A stretch of DNA of 35,892 bases from Podila epigama (GCA_015679605.1 JAAAVE010000079.1:1-35892); one strand, 5' to 3'; positions 1-11,781 are shown, counted from the first letter of the stretch. Made by a program: numbers and translations. The notes: a model not told the origin generated them from the letters alone.

Positions 1-906
1 GTAGCCCGAGTTTGGAGAAAGGGTAGTCCGGGGCCTGTCAGCGTTTATGCCACCTGCACCATTGCTGGCGACCAACTTTTGATCTGGGGAGGCGGTGACC
101 AAGTGGGGCCTGCCCCCAACATGGTTTACATCTACAACATTGCAACCAACAGCTGGGTAACACAGTATACCCCACCTGAGTCATATCTGAAGCCCACATC
201 CACCCCAATTTCTGCCCCGAACGAAGGCATTAACAATGGTTCTGATGACACGACAAGCAATGCTGGTGCCATTGCTGGTGGTGTCGTTGGTGGTTTGGCC
301 CTCGTCTGTGCCGTGGCCCTATTTATGATATACAGACGACGCAAACATACTGCTGTCAAGACGACAGGAGATGACGATGAGAGTCATGGGATGACAGAAC
401 CCCCCACAGGATTTAACAACGATAGACAGTTGACACAGGAAGAGGAAGAGCTCCAGCAAATGCGTATCCATATTCAAAACCAGCAGGAGCAACTCGAACT
501 TCAACGGAGACTACTCCAACTGCAGCAGGAGCAGCAGCAATTAGCGTTGCAACAGCAACAGCCAGTGCCGTATGGCTATCACCCGACCCCTGGATACAGC
601 GCCGCTAGTGTCTCTGGACCGGTCTATGTACTTCCACCTGGCAGCTCGCCCGAGGCATTCAAGGCGGTGACGATGGGACCTGGGTACAGTTCAGCAGGCT
701 ATGTGGACGAGGGTAGTGCATACTCGGAGCTCCGGTATTCACAGCCATATCCTTCGAGCACAGCGGCCCCTGTTGTGTACAGCCCACCGGGTGTGACCCT
801 CTCAGCAGCCGCCATAGCCTCCAAACCCACATCTGGTGGAGGCATGAACAACCACAGCTTTATCGAGGAACGCGTTCCTGGCAATCCTCACGCCATTATA
901 AATTAA
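1..906 (+). CDS. Kelch-repeat single-pass membrane protein, 3' end (partial)
   Basis: The frame is open from base 1 with no ATG near the edge, so the gene starts upstream of the window; 301 residues are visible. The first ~60 residues end a beta-propeller: 'GDQLLIWGGG' then 'VYIYNIATNSW' is the usual kelch strand pattern (hydrophobic-GG, then a Y/W pair). A Ser/Thr/Asn-rich linker follows, then one transmembrane helix of about 25 residues (bases 262-336, AGAIAGGVVGG...ALFMIY) stopped by RRRKH, which suggests the propeller is outside the membrane. The cytosolic tail has a Gln/Glu-rich probable coiled coil (bases ~435-560) and a Pro/Tyr/Ser-rich region ending in RVPGNPHAIIN. Kelch ectodomain plus one helix plus a disordered tail is a receptor-like layout I associate with Mortierella-type fungi. 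The ligand and signalling role are unknown. The stop is TAA at 904-906. Confidence is high for coding and good for the kelch call. Confidence 0.8.
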   Translation, partial: VARVWRKGSPGPVSVYATCTIAGDQLLIWGGGDQVGPAPNMVYIYNIATNSWVTQYTPPESYLKPTSTPISAPNEGINNGSDDTTSNAGAIAGGVVGGLALVCAVALFMIYRRRKHTAVKTTGDDDESHGMTEPPTGFNNDRQLTQEEEELQQMRIHIQNQQEQLELQRRLLQLQQEQQQLALQQQQPVPYGYHPTPGYSAASVSGPVYVLPPGSSPEAFKAVTMGPGYSSAGYVDEGSAYSELRYSQPYPSSTAAPVVYSPPGVTLSAAAIASKPTSGGGMNNHSFIEERVPGNPHAIIN

Positions 907-1216
907 CACATGAATTAATCTCTAATCAACACACTTGAACAGTTGTTTTGTGAGTGTAGTGTGTGTGTGTGTGTGTGTGTGTGTGTTAAACCCCTTCCTT
1001 GGGTTTTCTACAAACAGACTCCGATGCTCCAAATTGCCGCATGCTTCAACTCCGTTGCTCCAAAATACAAAACAAAATTTTTCACGCGTCGTTGCGTTTG
1101 GTGTAACGCGATGCATCGCCGCAGCCACTCCTTCTCTCTTATAAGAGACATTGAAAACTCATCCTTCCATTCATCCCTCATTCAACTCATCTCTCTTTCT
1201 TCGCGCCTCCACATCC
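907..1216. other. Intergenic spacer / F-box gene leader
   Basis: This 310-base spacer holds a (GT)14 microsatellite, a CT-rich stretch and a weak TATA-like element (TATAAG at 1140-1145, about 70 bases before the F-box ATG). The reading frames that cross it are by-products of the dinucleotide repeat. I see no gene here. Confidence 0.6.
959..986. repeat. (GT)14 microsatellite
   Basis: Fourteen uninterrupted GT units lie between the kelch stop codon and the F-box gene. The tract is probably length-variable. Confidence 0.9.
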
Positions 1217-2953
1217 ATGGACACTTCAACATACTCAGAACTTTCACCACGGATACTGCCTCCAGAGGTGATTGAGCAGATCCTGGGTCATCTTTATCAG
1301 TTTGATCAGTTACGTTGCATGCACGTGTGCCGGCTGTGGAAACAACTGTTGGAGCCCTTAGCGTTCCGAGAATACGATCTGAGCCTCCACCCCACCACAC
1401 AGCCGCCGCCACTCAAACACCACATCCGCGCGTTGACTGTCCGAAAGTCGGTAGAGGACATGGACGCAATCCCCCGTTTCTTGTTTAACGCTGACGTGGA
1501 TGCGTTCACCCCTCAATATCCAACGCCAATTCTACTTTGTCCTAAACTGGACTCGCTCGAGATTCAACCACAGCAGCCGTTCAACCAGAGTTTCATCAGG
1601 CTCGTTAGTCTCTTGCCACAACTCACGCGTCTCACATTGTCTGCAGTCAGCAAATATCTCGACCTTGCCGATCTCGTCCTCCTATTTACCGCCGCGCCCA
1701 ACCTGTTGTATCTCGATTTGCGCATAGACAGAATAACCGATTCTTCAGACATGTCAGCCACGCCGATGACAGTATCAGCTGGAACAGCCACCCATGCACA
1801 CGTCAACCTTGACGTGCGACCATTCCCTCTTCAGTCATTTACGCTTCAAGTTCGACTCTTCAAACTCGTCAATCCTGCCTTGCTTCTACCAATGCTTCCT
1901 CATCTGAGGGACCTAAAGATCTTGTCCGACATACTACCGGCTTTGAATTTATATGAGAGTTTGTTTTACGATCCTCTCAACTTTGCCAAGACCGTGCACC
2001 AGTTTTGCCCAAATATCGAGCGTTACTCTATCATCAACTGGGTGCCGCATTGTCTCTTCTTACCCGCGTCAATTGCTTCGACAACAGGACATGTCTCATC
2101 GACGCTGCTCCTTCCTGGCTCGATCGAGAACGTGTATTCTTCAGAGGTTGTACCGGTTATTCCAAATCTGAAGCGCCTAATTTTGTCAGACTCTTCCCTT
2201 GTGCCGTTGGGGCCAGAGTCAGGGTCTGCCATGATGTCAGCTCAGGATTTGAATAATATCCACAGATTCAAGGACCTCGTTCACCTTAATATCTCACAGC
2301 TCCGTGGTGTTATACAAGAAACTGCCCGTCTCTCCAGACTGGGTCAGCAGGGTGTTTCTGGGTGTGACATTCTTCGTGTCTTGGAGACGTGTCCAAAGCT
2401 TCAGGTGTTTCGAGCAGAAGGCAGGCTGATAAGATATGATGACCTGGTGAGTCGAGCACGTCTGTCGACATCCTACGATGAATGTCATGGAGAATCAGCA
2501 GTGACACCCTGGGCGTGCGCTGATCAATTAGAGGTCTTGTCGATCGGAATCATTGTGTCCATGGGAGTAGAAAGTCATCATCGGATGGTGTGGGCGCACC
2601 TTGCACAGCTGACCAAGTTGCGGCACCTTTTACTGAAGAGGACGACCTTGTTGCCGGCATTGTCCTATGGTCTGGACTTGACGACCACATGGACGCAGCT
2701 CGAGACATTTTCCCTCGTCGCGACACCGTTTCCGTTCCCAAATGACGCATGTGCGCGGTGGATTGGACAGCACTGGCCAAGGTTGGAGACGTGGTCTTCA
2801 GACCGAGGCTCCCAAATAACAATCAGCTTTCGCCTCGAACAGATGCTGCGTGAAGGGAGAGCAATGAGAAGCAACCCAAGCAGTAGGACTCGAATCAAGA
2901 CAGGAGAGCTTGGCTTTCAGTCGCCATGGTTTATTCCATTGCGAGGTTTGTAA
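1217..2953 (+). CDS. F-box / leucine-rich-repeat protein (578 aa)
   Basis: This is a single-exon gene. The start is the ATG at 1217 (MDTSTYSELSPRILPPEVIEQ). The frame stays open further upstream but only with non-ATG codons. Residues ~12-50 form an F-box: LPPEVIEQIL, then CRLWKQLLEPLAF with the typical C-R-x-W helix. Behind it is an irregular series of leucine-rich repeats of the RNI/AMN1 type (for example LPQLTRLTLS, APNLLYLDLR, LPHLRDLKIL, FKDLVHLNISQL, CPKLQVFRAEG). F-box proteins bind Skp1 and present substrates to an SCF ubiquitin ligase, with the LRR part choosing the substrate. That role is inferred from the family and the substrate is unknown. The next F-box gene begins 153 bases downstream on the same strand, which suggests a tandem pair. 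The stop is TAA at 2951-2953. No intron is needed. Confidence 0.85.
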   Translation: MDTSTYSELSPRILPPEVIEQILGHLYQFDQLRCMHVCRLWKQLLEPLAFREYDLSLHPTTQPPPLKHHIRALTVRKSVEDMDAIPRFLFNADVDAFTPQYPTPILLCPKLDSLEIQPQQPFNQSFIRLVSLLPQLTRLTLSAVSKYLDLADLVLLFTAAPNLLYLDLRIDRITDSSDMSATPMTVSAGTATHAHVNLDVRPFPLQSFTLQVRLFKLVNPALLLPMLPHLRDLKILSDILPALNLYESLFYDPLNFAKTVHQFCPNIERYSIINWVPHCLFLPASIASTTGHVSSTLLLPGSIENVYSSEVVPVIPNLKRLILSDSSLVPLGPESGSAMMSAQDLNNIHRFKDLVHLNISQLRGVIQETARLSRLGQQGVSGCDILRVLETCPKLQVFRAEGRLIRYDDLVSRARLSTSYDECHGESAVTPWACADQLEVLSIGIIVSMGVESHHRMVWAHLAQLTKLRHLLLKRTTLLPALSYGLDLTTTWTQLETFSLVATPFPFPNDACARWIGQHWPRLETWSSDRGSQITISFRLEQMLREGRAMRSNPSSRTRIKTGELGFQSPWFIPLRGL

Positions 2954-3106
2954 ACTTGTGGTTTTCTTTCGCGTGGTTAAACGCATCAAACGCAATTAAA
3001 CAAACACTTTGAGCGCTTTTCTTGCCGTAGCCACTCTCTCTGTTTTTTTTATGTGCCTTCAATCTGTTACATTCACCATGAATCATTCCACTGTAATATT
3101 TCTCAC

Positions 3107-4921
3107 ATGGGAACCCACAAGCATGCTCCCTCCCCAGTCGTCTCCATCCCCGAAATCCTAGAACGCATCTTTGCAAACCTTGAGCAGTTTACACTTCGGC
3201 ACAATGTTCGCCTCGTATGTCGTACTTGGAAGTCCATTTGCGAACCAATCGTCAATGTTAAGTCTACAATGATGTACAGGCTTCGAAAAAGTGGCGACAT
3301 TCTCCATGTTCTCATTCCAGAAACGGTTCAAAGTGGTGATGATTCGAGTGCCAAGACCAGTGTTGCAAGACTTTTCAGGTCCAATTGCCTCGACCTACGC
3401 ATGTTTGATACCGTTTATCACGCTAACCCAGCTCCGCTGCACTACCTTCGACTGAACCACAAGTTTGCGTCTGTCGACTGGGATTAATATATGGATGAGG
3501 ATGGACCGCTCAATCGTCAAAAGGCCCAGCGACTTGTCCAGCAGCTGCACCTCTATGGCGACAAAGTGCTCTTGCAAAGCATGCCAAAGATTCTGAAAAG
3601 ACTTTCAGAGCATCCCCTTCAAGAGCTTTGTATCACATTCTCAGGACTCCGCCACAAGAATATCTTTCTGGGCAGAATTCTGACTCTTTGTCCAAACCTG
3701 AGAAAGATCCACTTGGAGTCCTTGGATTTTTCGAGCAACTTGGGTCAAAACTATTTCATGTCAGAAGAGATGTTGAAGGTACGATCATCTGTAGCCGAGA
3801 TGACGTTGAAGGGACTCTGTATCAACCAAGTGACTCTGGAGGATATCCTAGAACAGCACGGTCGGCATCTTCGGCGGCTCTGCATCATAGACGCCTGCCG
3901 CATACCAAACGCAGGGCCACAAAACCAGGATTTTTCAGCTGTCACTAGGTTTGACCGCGCATCCTTTTGCCAGGCCGTCCGTCGTGCCTCCCCAGACCTC
4001 GAGTCGTTCCATTTTTCATTCTTCAAAGGTGACGAACAATACAATGCCCTGAAAATTGTCATGGACACCTTCCCGCATTTAAAGGAACTAGGCATTACCA
4101 CTGGTGACTTGTTGCTGGACCACGCTCAGTTTCCTTTGTACTTGCTCCAATTGACACGACTCGAGATTTACTCCCAGGTCGCGGTCACGGACACGGCCTC
4201 GAGGAATCTCCACGCATTCCTCTGCAACGCACCGAATCTGCGCCATTTGATCGCTCCAGGGTTCAACTTTAAGACAAGTCTGTTGGCCGTTGGTGAGAAA
4301 GCTCGGCTGTGGTCGTGTGAAGGGCTGAGGACCCTTCACTTGGGGTTTGATGATTCGACCTCTCAACTAGAATTTACTAGCGCCGCAAGGAATCGGCTCA
4401 TTTGTGGCTATCTTGTCAGGGCGTGTCCTCGAATGGAGGATCTTGCTATCACGCATATCCCACTCAGCTTACAGAAGGAGGGTGGTCTGTGCCTGCTCTC
4501 CCGCCTAGGGAGTCTGCAACGACTCTGGGTTTGCTCGAGTTCGATCCTCAATGTCGACAAAGTATACCTGGAATGGCTCGGCGCTGGAAAGGAACAAGCG
4601 AATACTTCGAGTCTACTCGCGGGCCTGGATTTCGGTGTGATGGGACAACAATGCGGAATTGAATATGAGCCATCTCGACCAGTCGATTTTAGGCAGATGG
4701 GCATGTTGCAGGATGTGCAGGATTGTTATAAGGCATTGGCAGCTCTTGGAAGGAAGGAAGGAGAAAAGCTGGAATGCAATCCAGTCTGGCCCATGCTAGT
4801 GTTATTCGGCATGCGGTTCCCAGAAGAGAAGCCGATGTTGGTTAAAGGTCGATTGCCATTGTTGCGTGAAATAATTACCCGTCACCGACCAGGAGTGCAA
4901 GTCGACCTTCAATACCTATAA
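3107..4921 (+). pseudogene. F-box / LRR gene interrupted by one in-frame TAA
   Basis: The ATG at 3107 (MGTHKHAPSPVVSIPEILE) opens an F-box protein: IPEILERIFANL at residues ~12-23, then LVCRTWKSICEP. The frame ends in TAA at 3485-3487 after 126 codons. Without a frame change it continues from TAT and ATG at 3488-3493 for another 476 codons of good LRR sequence (for example CPNLRKIHLESLDF, LTRLEIYS, APNLRHLI, LGSLQRLWV), stopping at 4921. The whole reading is 605 codons, the normal size for these proteins, with this single lesion. I found no convincing intron around the stop. The best pair, GT at 3473 and AG at 3529, would remove 57 bases in phase, but the donor (GTCGAC) is unlike others here and the acceptor lacks a pyrimidine tract. 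Options are a young pseudogene, a sequence error, two short proteins or readthrough. A short out-of-frame ORF (ATGs at 3051 and 3078) precedes the start. Confidence 0.7.
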
Positions 4922-5623
4922 TGTTGTACTGTCAATTGGTTGCGGTAACCATGAATCCTTTCGCTGGTTAGTTGTTGCGGTGTTGCGCACGCATACTCAA
5001 TGCTATGATAGCATGGAAATCAATGTGATACAGCTGAGAATAGCAAAGGGTGCACTGCATGGAATAATAATAGTGCAGTCAGTTTGCTCAATGGCTCTCT
5101 CCTCGCAACAGGTTTTTGCACTTGCTTGGTCTGAAATGAATAAATGATTCGGCAAAAAGTGAGCCTTTGTCGTCCTACTCTAGAAAGATTGAAAAAGAAG
5201 GAAGCGATACATATTTTAGCCATGGTATGGCCATGACCATGGTCAAGTTTACGACCATTGGATTGGATGCACTCCAAGCATCCAAACAAAAAGTGATTGA
5301 GTGAGGTGAGCGTCACATTAAACATCATATCTATTGTGGGAGATTTTTTTTTCTTTTTTTGTTATCGGGAAGATGATGATCCCACATATTTTTACGCTTT
5401 ACCCTTTTACCCTTTTTTTTTTTTTTTTTTTATGCATTCATTCCATGCAAATGCATTTTCATTCCTCCATTCAGAATACCTTTCATCTCTTCATTCATTC
5501 ACCCATTCACTCTCTACATCCCTTTCCCCCCTCCTAAATCACACACACTCTTTCTCATTACCGCCTTCAACTGTCTTCACTTGTTCACTTCTTGCCCTTT
5601 TACAATTCAAACTTTGTATTCGC
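4922..5623. other. Intergenic region and leader of the PH-domain gene
   Basis: About 700 bases without a convincing gene. They hold a cluster of CCATGG-like motifs (5220-5245), an 18-base T tract near 5413-5430 and a strongly pyrimidine-rich leader (5410-5620) typical of fungal promoters and 5' UTRs. The frame is open upstream of the chosen ATG at 5624, but translation there gives Phe/Ser/His-rich low complexity, so I treat it as leader. Confidence 0.55.
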
Positions 5624-8600
5624 ATGGCCCTACCGCATTCAATTCTCTCCACACACTCTGGACATCACAGAATCTTTATAGGACCTGTAGTACAAAAAGC
5701 CAACACAACGAATAACCACGGCGACCATGACCTGACTGCTCCCCCCTCCCCTGTCACACCCTCTGCCTCCAGGACACACCTAAGCCAGCAAAACAACGAC
5801 AACAACAACAACAACCAGCAAGAGTCTCATCAACACCCTCAAAAACAACACCGAAAGACGTCAACACCAGCTCCGAAACCTTGGTGGGAGGGATCATCGT
5901 TCTTGCGGTCTCGCCTGTCACTTTCACACTTGCCAACTCCTCCTCCTTCTGGATCTAGCTCAGGTAGCCATCCACCGCCTACAGCACTTTCTCAGAGCGC
6001 GACAGGACAACAGTCCCAGGTCGTCAGTGAGGATGAGGATGAGGATGAGGACGAGGATGAAGGCCATGGCTTTAGTAGTGACTCTGATGATGGTTTCGAG
6101 GACGAAGGTGACTTTTATGATAGCGAAGATGAACGAGGGGATTATGAACATAGTGGTCGGGACAAGCACAAAGAGAGTGAGAATGATGATGACCTCGATC
6201 TGCGTCATGGCCACTACTCTGCTCAGTCCTCCGAATCACACAAAGGTGCATCAATGGTTGGGCACAGCTATGACGTATCAGAGGAATCTGGGCGAATGCA
6301 GTCGCGGCTGCAGCAGCACGGATTAGATTCCCACTATCCCGTGCAAGAGAATCATGAGCTTCGTGCCCTTGCTTCCTACCACACCAATACCAATACCAGT
6401 GCTAATGCCAACACCCACTCAAGTTCCAACGAGAACACGAGTAAAAGTACAAGGAGAAGAGCAAGACGACGTACAAAAAGTATGCGGGATGAAGGTGAGC
6501 CAAATAGACTTAAAAAGTTGCTTGGCCATCTTGGCGAGTCGCGACATCACCAAGGACGCCTGGATAACCCGGACCTTGACTGGGCAACCCAAGGTGGATC
6601 GAGGTAAACCAAATGAGCCCTCTCCTTTTTTTGTAGACCCTAACGTCGATCATGCGTGGGATGTTGTCCCCTTTTTTTTTCTCTTGCAGGTGGAAAAAAC
6701 TACATCCCCCACATCCCTTTTTGTTTTTTTGATGACAAACACACGCACACGAAATATCCTTACTGTGTTTTTTGTTGTTTGTGCACGTTTCCCAAATCTT
6801 GACCCAAACGGTGAACACTTGATGTCCATTGAGCTGACAACGTGATGTTACTTTTTGTTTCTGTCTAGACTTGTCGGTGGCAAGAATACAAGGCAAATGA
6901 CTTCTGGTGCATTGACCATGGGCCATCCACACCACCCCTCGCAACAACAAGAGCAGGAACATGGGCAGGGACATGGACAGGAACATGGACATCAGCCAAC
7001 TATTCATCACACTGTACTTGTTAGTTCACCCATGTCCTCCGAGATTGATCTTCCTGGAACAAATAGACCTACGTTCGTAAGCTCACCAGCATCGTCCATA
7101 CTCGACATTGATCCGAGCGATGAGCGGCCAGCACCTTTCCCAATACAAAAGTCAGGAGAGGGCCTCCTCAGCCCTAATGATCATACTAGCTCTTTGTCAT
7201 CCACATTCTCGCCCATGCGGAGCAACGTCCAGAGAGGAGCCACTTGGGTAACGGCAAAGGAGTATCCCTCAAGTCTTGGTCAAGCCTCTTTGTATGACCA
7301 AGCCATCAAGGAGGAAAGCGAACCGGAGGAAGAAGAAGGCAGGATACATGAAAATGCAGAGGAAATCGACCAAGACGTTGTCGCCAATGGTGCAAATCAA
7401 CACACAGGAGCCGGTGTGGGTTCTTCCAGGCCCACATCGGACGATACCAGCAGCACGCGACAAATCGAGGGACTTGGCATTTTGGATGAACCAAAGACGA
7501 GCACACCTTTGACCGACTCTTTGAGCAAGGCTAGCAGTCGTTTTGGGCGAGCACTTCTCAAGCGTGAGCCAACAGGACTCAAACCACAAACAAGCTCTAG
7601 TCACGAAACATCGGCGCGTAAAGCTAAAGAACCGACCCAGTGTTCGATGGAAAAGGAATGTCAGACTGCCACGGGGAGTGTACAGGACAAGAAACGTGTG
7701 CGATTTTTGACCAAGGTGCAATCTCAGATTGGATCCAGTCGTCAGCCTACGCAGTTATCGACGCACCCTGTCATCAAACAGGATAGGATGCTCATCAGGA
7801 AGGAAGTGACACAGCGACCAGGACCACATGTTTTCAACTCGGACACGGCTCGCCGGTTCGAGCGTCAGAGTGAAGGCTGGAAGGAGTGGTGGTGTGTCAT
7901 GAAGGGCTGTCCCATGGAAACCAAGCCCAATGTGACCAAGGTCCATAAAAAGTCAAGAAAGAAACAAGGGGTGGAAAAGGGCCGGATCGAGTTTTACTAT
8001 AACCATGTAAGTCGAATAATGGGGGAGGGAAGACATATTTTTCTGTTCAATGTTCGACTGGACCTTGTTTAACTCATCTTTTTTTTGTTGTTGTTGTTGT
8101 TTTCACAATAGAAAAAAATCAAGGGCACTCTCGTTTTGTCGTCCTACTCTAGTGTTTCGGTATATTCGTCCCTCGACTATTCCATTGCCATCACGCAAAA
8201 TTACCCCGATGCCGTTGGGTTGACTGTCTACATTATCCGGCCGAGAACCATATCTCTAGCGTGTGCATGGTACATGGACATTTATACTCTCCTCAATGGC
8301 GATGCGCCTATCCCTTCATTTATCGACATTGCTGTCCCTGATTTCGATGTCAAGATTCGGGTTCCCATACCAGAAGACTCGGATTCCGAGACAGAGTCGT
8401 CCGGCACAGACGAAGAGAGTGATGACGATGAGCAGAATGATACTGGCTTATCAGATTCATTACCACGATCAGCATCGACTGTAGCCTATCGTCAGGAGAC
8501 CTCGGAACAACAGGCTCAGAGCAATGATGTGATTGACAGTTTCAAGACGGCCAGGACGAGCTTACATGGGCGCATGGTTACAAAGACTTTTTATTTGACG

Positions 8601-10909
8601 AATGACCATGCAAAGCCAACACTTGTTGCACCAGATGAGGTGACACCCAAACTTTTGCGATCGCATGTGTTGGCGCTCCTCAAGGATGTCCCTGACTGGA
8701 CTGAAGTGGTAAAGCTCTGGCAGGATCCAAGGCAGTTTGGCGACGTGGCCTTGTGTTGGAAACGCTATGATAGGATTGAGTGGATATATTGGACCGAGCG
8801 GGTCTGGGCCGAGACCGACAATCTTCATTTGAGAAAGGACCATATCGGGTTTGCAGACGGTTCAGAGTGGACGGGCAACATGGACCAGGTTGTCGTGGGA
8901 CCTCAAGTCTTGGACAAGGTACAGCATAGTGCTCCTGTCATTTCTGATCGAGAAAGATGCGCAATTGAAGTAGTTTCTCACAAATATCTTTATCTTTGTT
9001 CTGGCTGTTGTTATTTTCTTGGATACGATCATTGTAGACTCATCGCTTGGAGCTCCGCCCAATTACACATTACCCAACCAAGGCCAAGACTCCTGATGGC
9101 CAAGAATTACACGAGCCAGACCCGATTGAGGGATACCTGGTGCGAGTAAGTACCTTTTCAGGGAACCCGATCCGTAGATTTCGACGTCTCTATGTCACAT
9201 CACACGACCACATGCTCTTTTATACTGTACCGTCCGAGTCGCACAGTCCAAGTATGCAACACGCTGGGTCTATTGACCCATCAGCTCTTCTCTTCTGCAT
9301 CAGCCCACATCGTTCTGCGAACCCTGACCACAAAGATATGGCACAAAGTCGATCTGTTCGACGGTTGAAGGCGCAGGTTCGTGCAGCACGCGGATTTATT
9401 GACATGACCCAGATTGAGTCTGTCCGTGTCTTGACCGAGCATGAATGGAACGTGTCCCGCCACACATCTGCCAAGCAGGACAAGGCCAATAAGATGTCCA
9501 GTCGGTTGAAAAAGTTGAAGCAAAAGGCAAAGGATGCAGCGGCGGATGTTCGCAGGGCTGACCATGTGTCTTCATCAGCCCAGGCTCAGGAACAGCCGAC
9601 TGTGGTTGTTGGTGAGGCAGACAACTACTTTTTCCCAGAAATACAAACAGAACCTGTCGTAAAAGAGTCTGTATTGCGTCAGCCAGAGACAAGCGGTGCT
9701 GGGGTGCAGGCTGAGCATGGTATGGAATCGACGTTGGACTACCAGAATCGGGAGAGTTCTGGGGAACAGTATGAAACCATTCGCCCAGGGGATAGCACGC
9801 TCACGGAAGGGATTGTTCGGTCGGCGACGATGATGGCGGATCTTTTGTTGCACAATGACAATGGCGCAGTTGAGGAACATACAGAGTCAGAGCCCAGTAA
9901 TGTGTTTGAGATTGAAATGAAGGACGGTACTTGTGTTCGATTCCGTGCGTACAACGCCGAGGCAGCCAAGCTGTGGCGAGACCAAGTGGAGCGTTTGGCA
10001 CAGTACTGGCGTCTGCGAAAGCATTTGGATGTCAAGGCACATATGAAGGTGTCTCAGGCAAACTGTCAACTTGCTTCGAGTCTTGATGATGACGAGATTC
10101 AAGTTGGTGAGGTGATACAAGACTGGGACAATGAACGAGCCATGGTGGACACTTCCATTTGGAATTGGTGCGTTGTGAATGGCTGCCGAAGTATTACCGT
10201 AAGTATTGGCCTCTTTTTCTTTTTTTTTCGATTTTTTTCTTTTTCCATTTCCACTATCAAGTGCCATGCTTTGGCTATCTTCTTATACTCTTGTTGCAAC
10301 ATTCTTTTACTTTCTTAGAAATCGGGTGTGTTGTACTATAAGCCAAGGCTCCACAGCACGTTTCGCAAGATGTATCTAGTTTTGACAGAGGGGTTCCTGA
10401 TGCTCTTTCACCCTCATAGGCGGTCTAAAACAACAGGTGAACTTGTACCGACAACAAGTTGCAAGTTGTATGGTATTCATTCGTTGATGGACATTTATGT
10501 TTACTCTGGCCATTTCTCCGACGGGGACACTGCACATGGCACGAACGATGAGAGTGAGCGACTGCCTAGGTTCTTCCCAGATGGACTGATTGTGGATGAC
10601 CCGGATGAGGATTGCACGTTTTCGATATGGCGTGGCAAACGCAGAAAGATGTTTAGCCGACGTGGGGTGGCGATGACGAGCATGTCATCGCGGAGCATGA
10701 CAGGCAGCAGTCGAGTGTTTGGACAGGATGGGTTACTGTCAAGCATAGTGAAGGATGGTGTAGTGTATGGATCGAAACCACAGAGCTGTGTGGTGCTGCG
10801 GGCGCGTTCGCGAGCTGACCTTGAAGAATGGGTGCATGCACTCAACACAGAGATTGAGCGGTGTGTGCGTGCAGAACGTCGTCGTATCCGTACGACAGGA
10901 CATGCATAA
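5624..10909 (+). CDS. Spo71-like multi-PH-domain protein (five exons, ~1558 aa)
   Basis: Inferred exons are 5624-6603, 6869-8006, 8112-8918, 9038-10198 and 10319-10909. All joins keep frame and use GTAAAC, GTAAGT or GTACAG donors. Residues 1-640 are mostly disordered, with an acidic Asp/Glu run (bases ~6028-6140), Arg-rich and Gly/His/Gln stretches. A first PH-like region (~650-790) crosses exons 2/3 and ends in ACAWYMDIYTLLNG. A second PH starts at ~1006 (EGYLVRVSTFSG...RRFRRLYV) and closes near 1280-1300 with EAAKLWRDQVERL after a disordered insert. A third fills exon 5 (GVLYYKPRLHSTFRKMYLVL to LEEWVHALN). This order resembles Spo71, a yeast PH protein that works with Spo73 and Vps13 in prospore-membrane expansion. 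Orthology is inferred. PH folds suggest phosphoinositide-dependent membrane binding. The N-terminal ATG is the first in frame after the CT-rich leader. The first intron (265 bases) is the least certain join. Confidence 0.78.
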
Positions 10910-11060
10910 AGGTCGCGTATTGGTTCCTATTAAAATGGACGTCCCCATTCCTATGCTCCATCAGCCAATCATATCGTCCTCGCCTCTCTCATGCAATTGG
11001 TACGTCCTTTGCATCCAAAGATATACTCGATACATTCTCAAGTGTATAAAACAATTGCTG

Positions 11061-11066
11061 AATAAA
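11061..11066 (+). terminator. Probable polyadenylation signal (AATAAA)
   Basis: A canonical AATAAA lies about 150 bases after the stop of the Spo71-like gene, with GT-rich sequence just downstream (TGTTTGTTCT). Position and motif fit a 3' end signal. There is no transcript evidence. Confidence 0.4.
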
Positions 11067-11781
11067 CAATGTCTGGACATTGTTTGTTCTCATGATTCAC
11101 ATCATCCATTACCACGCAACCGTTCATTACACAAAAGACCAGTCCTCTCTTTGAAAAGTCCTCTTTTCCTTGTTGGAGGCGTTACTGCAAATTCATTTTG
11201 CATTTCTGAATTGTGTTTATTTTTTTTTTTTATTCAACTCCCTTTTTTTCTTCCTTCTCTCTCTCAATCCCACTCATTCATCAACAACACCCCTTTAATT
11301 GGCTGACTGACCTGCCAGCATTTGTCATATTCGAAACACATCAAAATCTGATTCTACATTTGGTCCCTCAATCTGGCACATTTACGCTTGTCGTCATCCG
11401 ACCAAACCGCGAATCAGCTCATTTTCACCACAAACACCAGGTAAAAAAAAATAAAAGGACAACAAACAAAACTAGAGAAGAAGAGTGTGTTCAGGTGACG
11501 GGGGGATGGATGCGTCTGTTGAAATTGAAAAGTAACATTGTTTTGACTCAAGGAGCATTTCAGTTGTGCACTGTTTGCAGACAACAAAGAATGAGAGATT
11601 GTGTGTAGAATGAGTGAGTGAGTGAGAGAGAGAGAAAGAGAGCGACAGGACTTGATGAACACACTCAACTTTAAACAATGCGACTTTTAACTTTGTCAAT
11701 TCTCCGAGCATGGAAACAAATCTTTGAGCGACAAGACATTCAAATGAACGACCCATTTGCAAACACACATTCCTCTCCAAC

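Noticed and set aside
935-1275. Two overlapping plus-strand frames reading poly-Val/Cys
   Set aside because: They are translations of the (GT)14 microsatellite and the F-box leader, with no domain.
5297-5623. 5' extension of the PH-domain gene's first exon
   Set aside because: Open frame but Phe/Ser/His low complexity from a pyrimidine-rich leader; the ATG at 5624 is a better start.
6510-7010. 166-codon minus-strand frame
   Set aside because: Antisense to the first intron and second exon of the PH-domain gene; composition has no family pattern.
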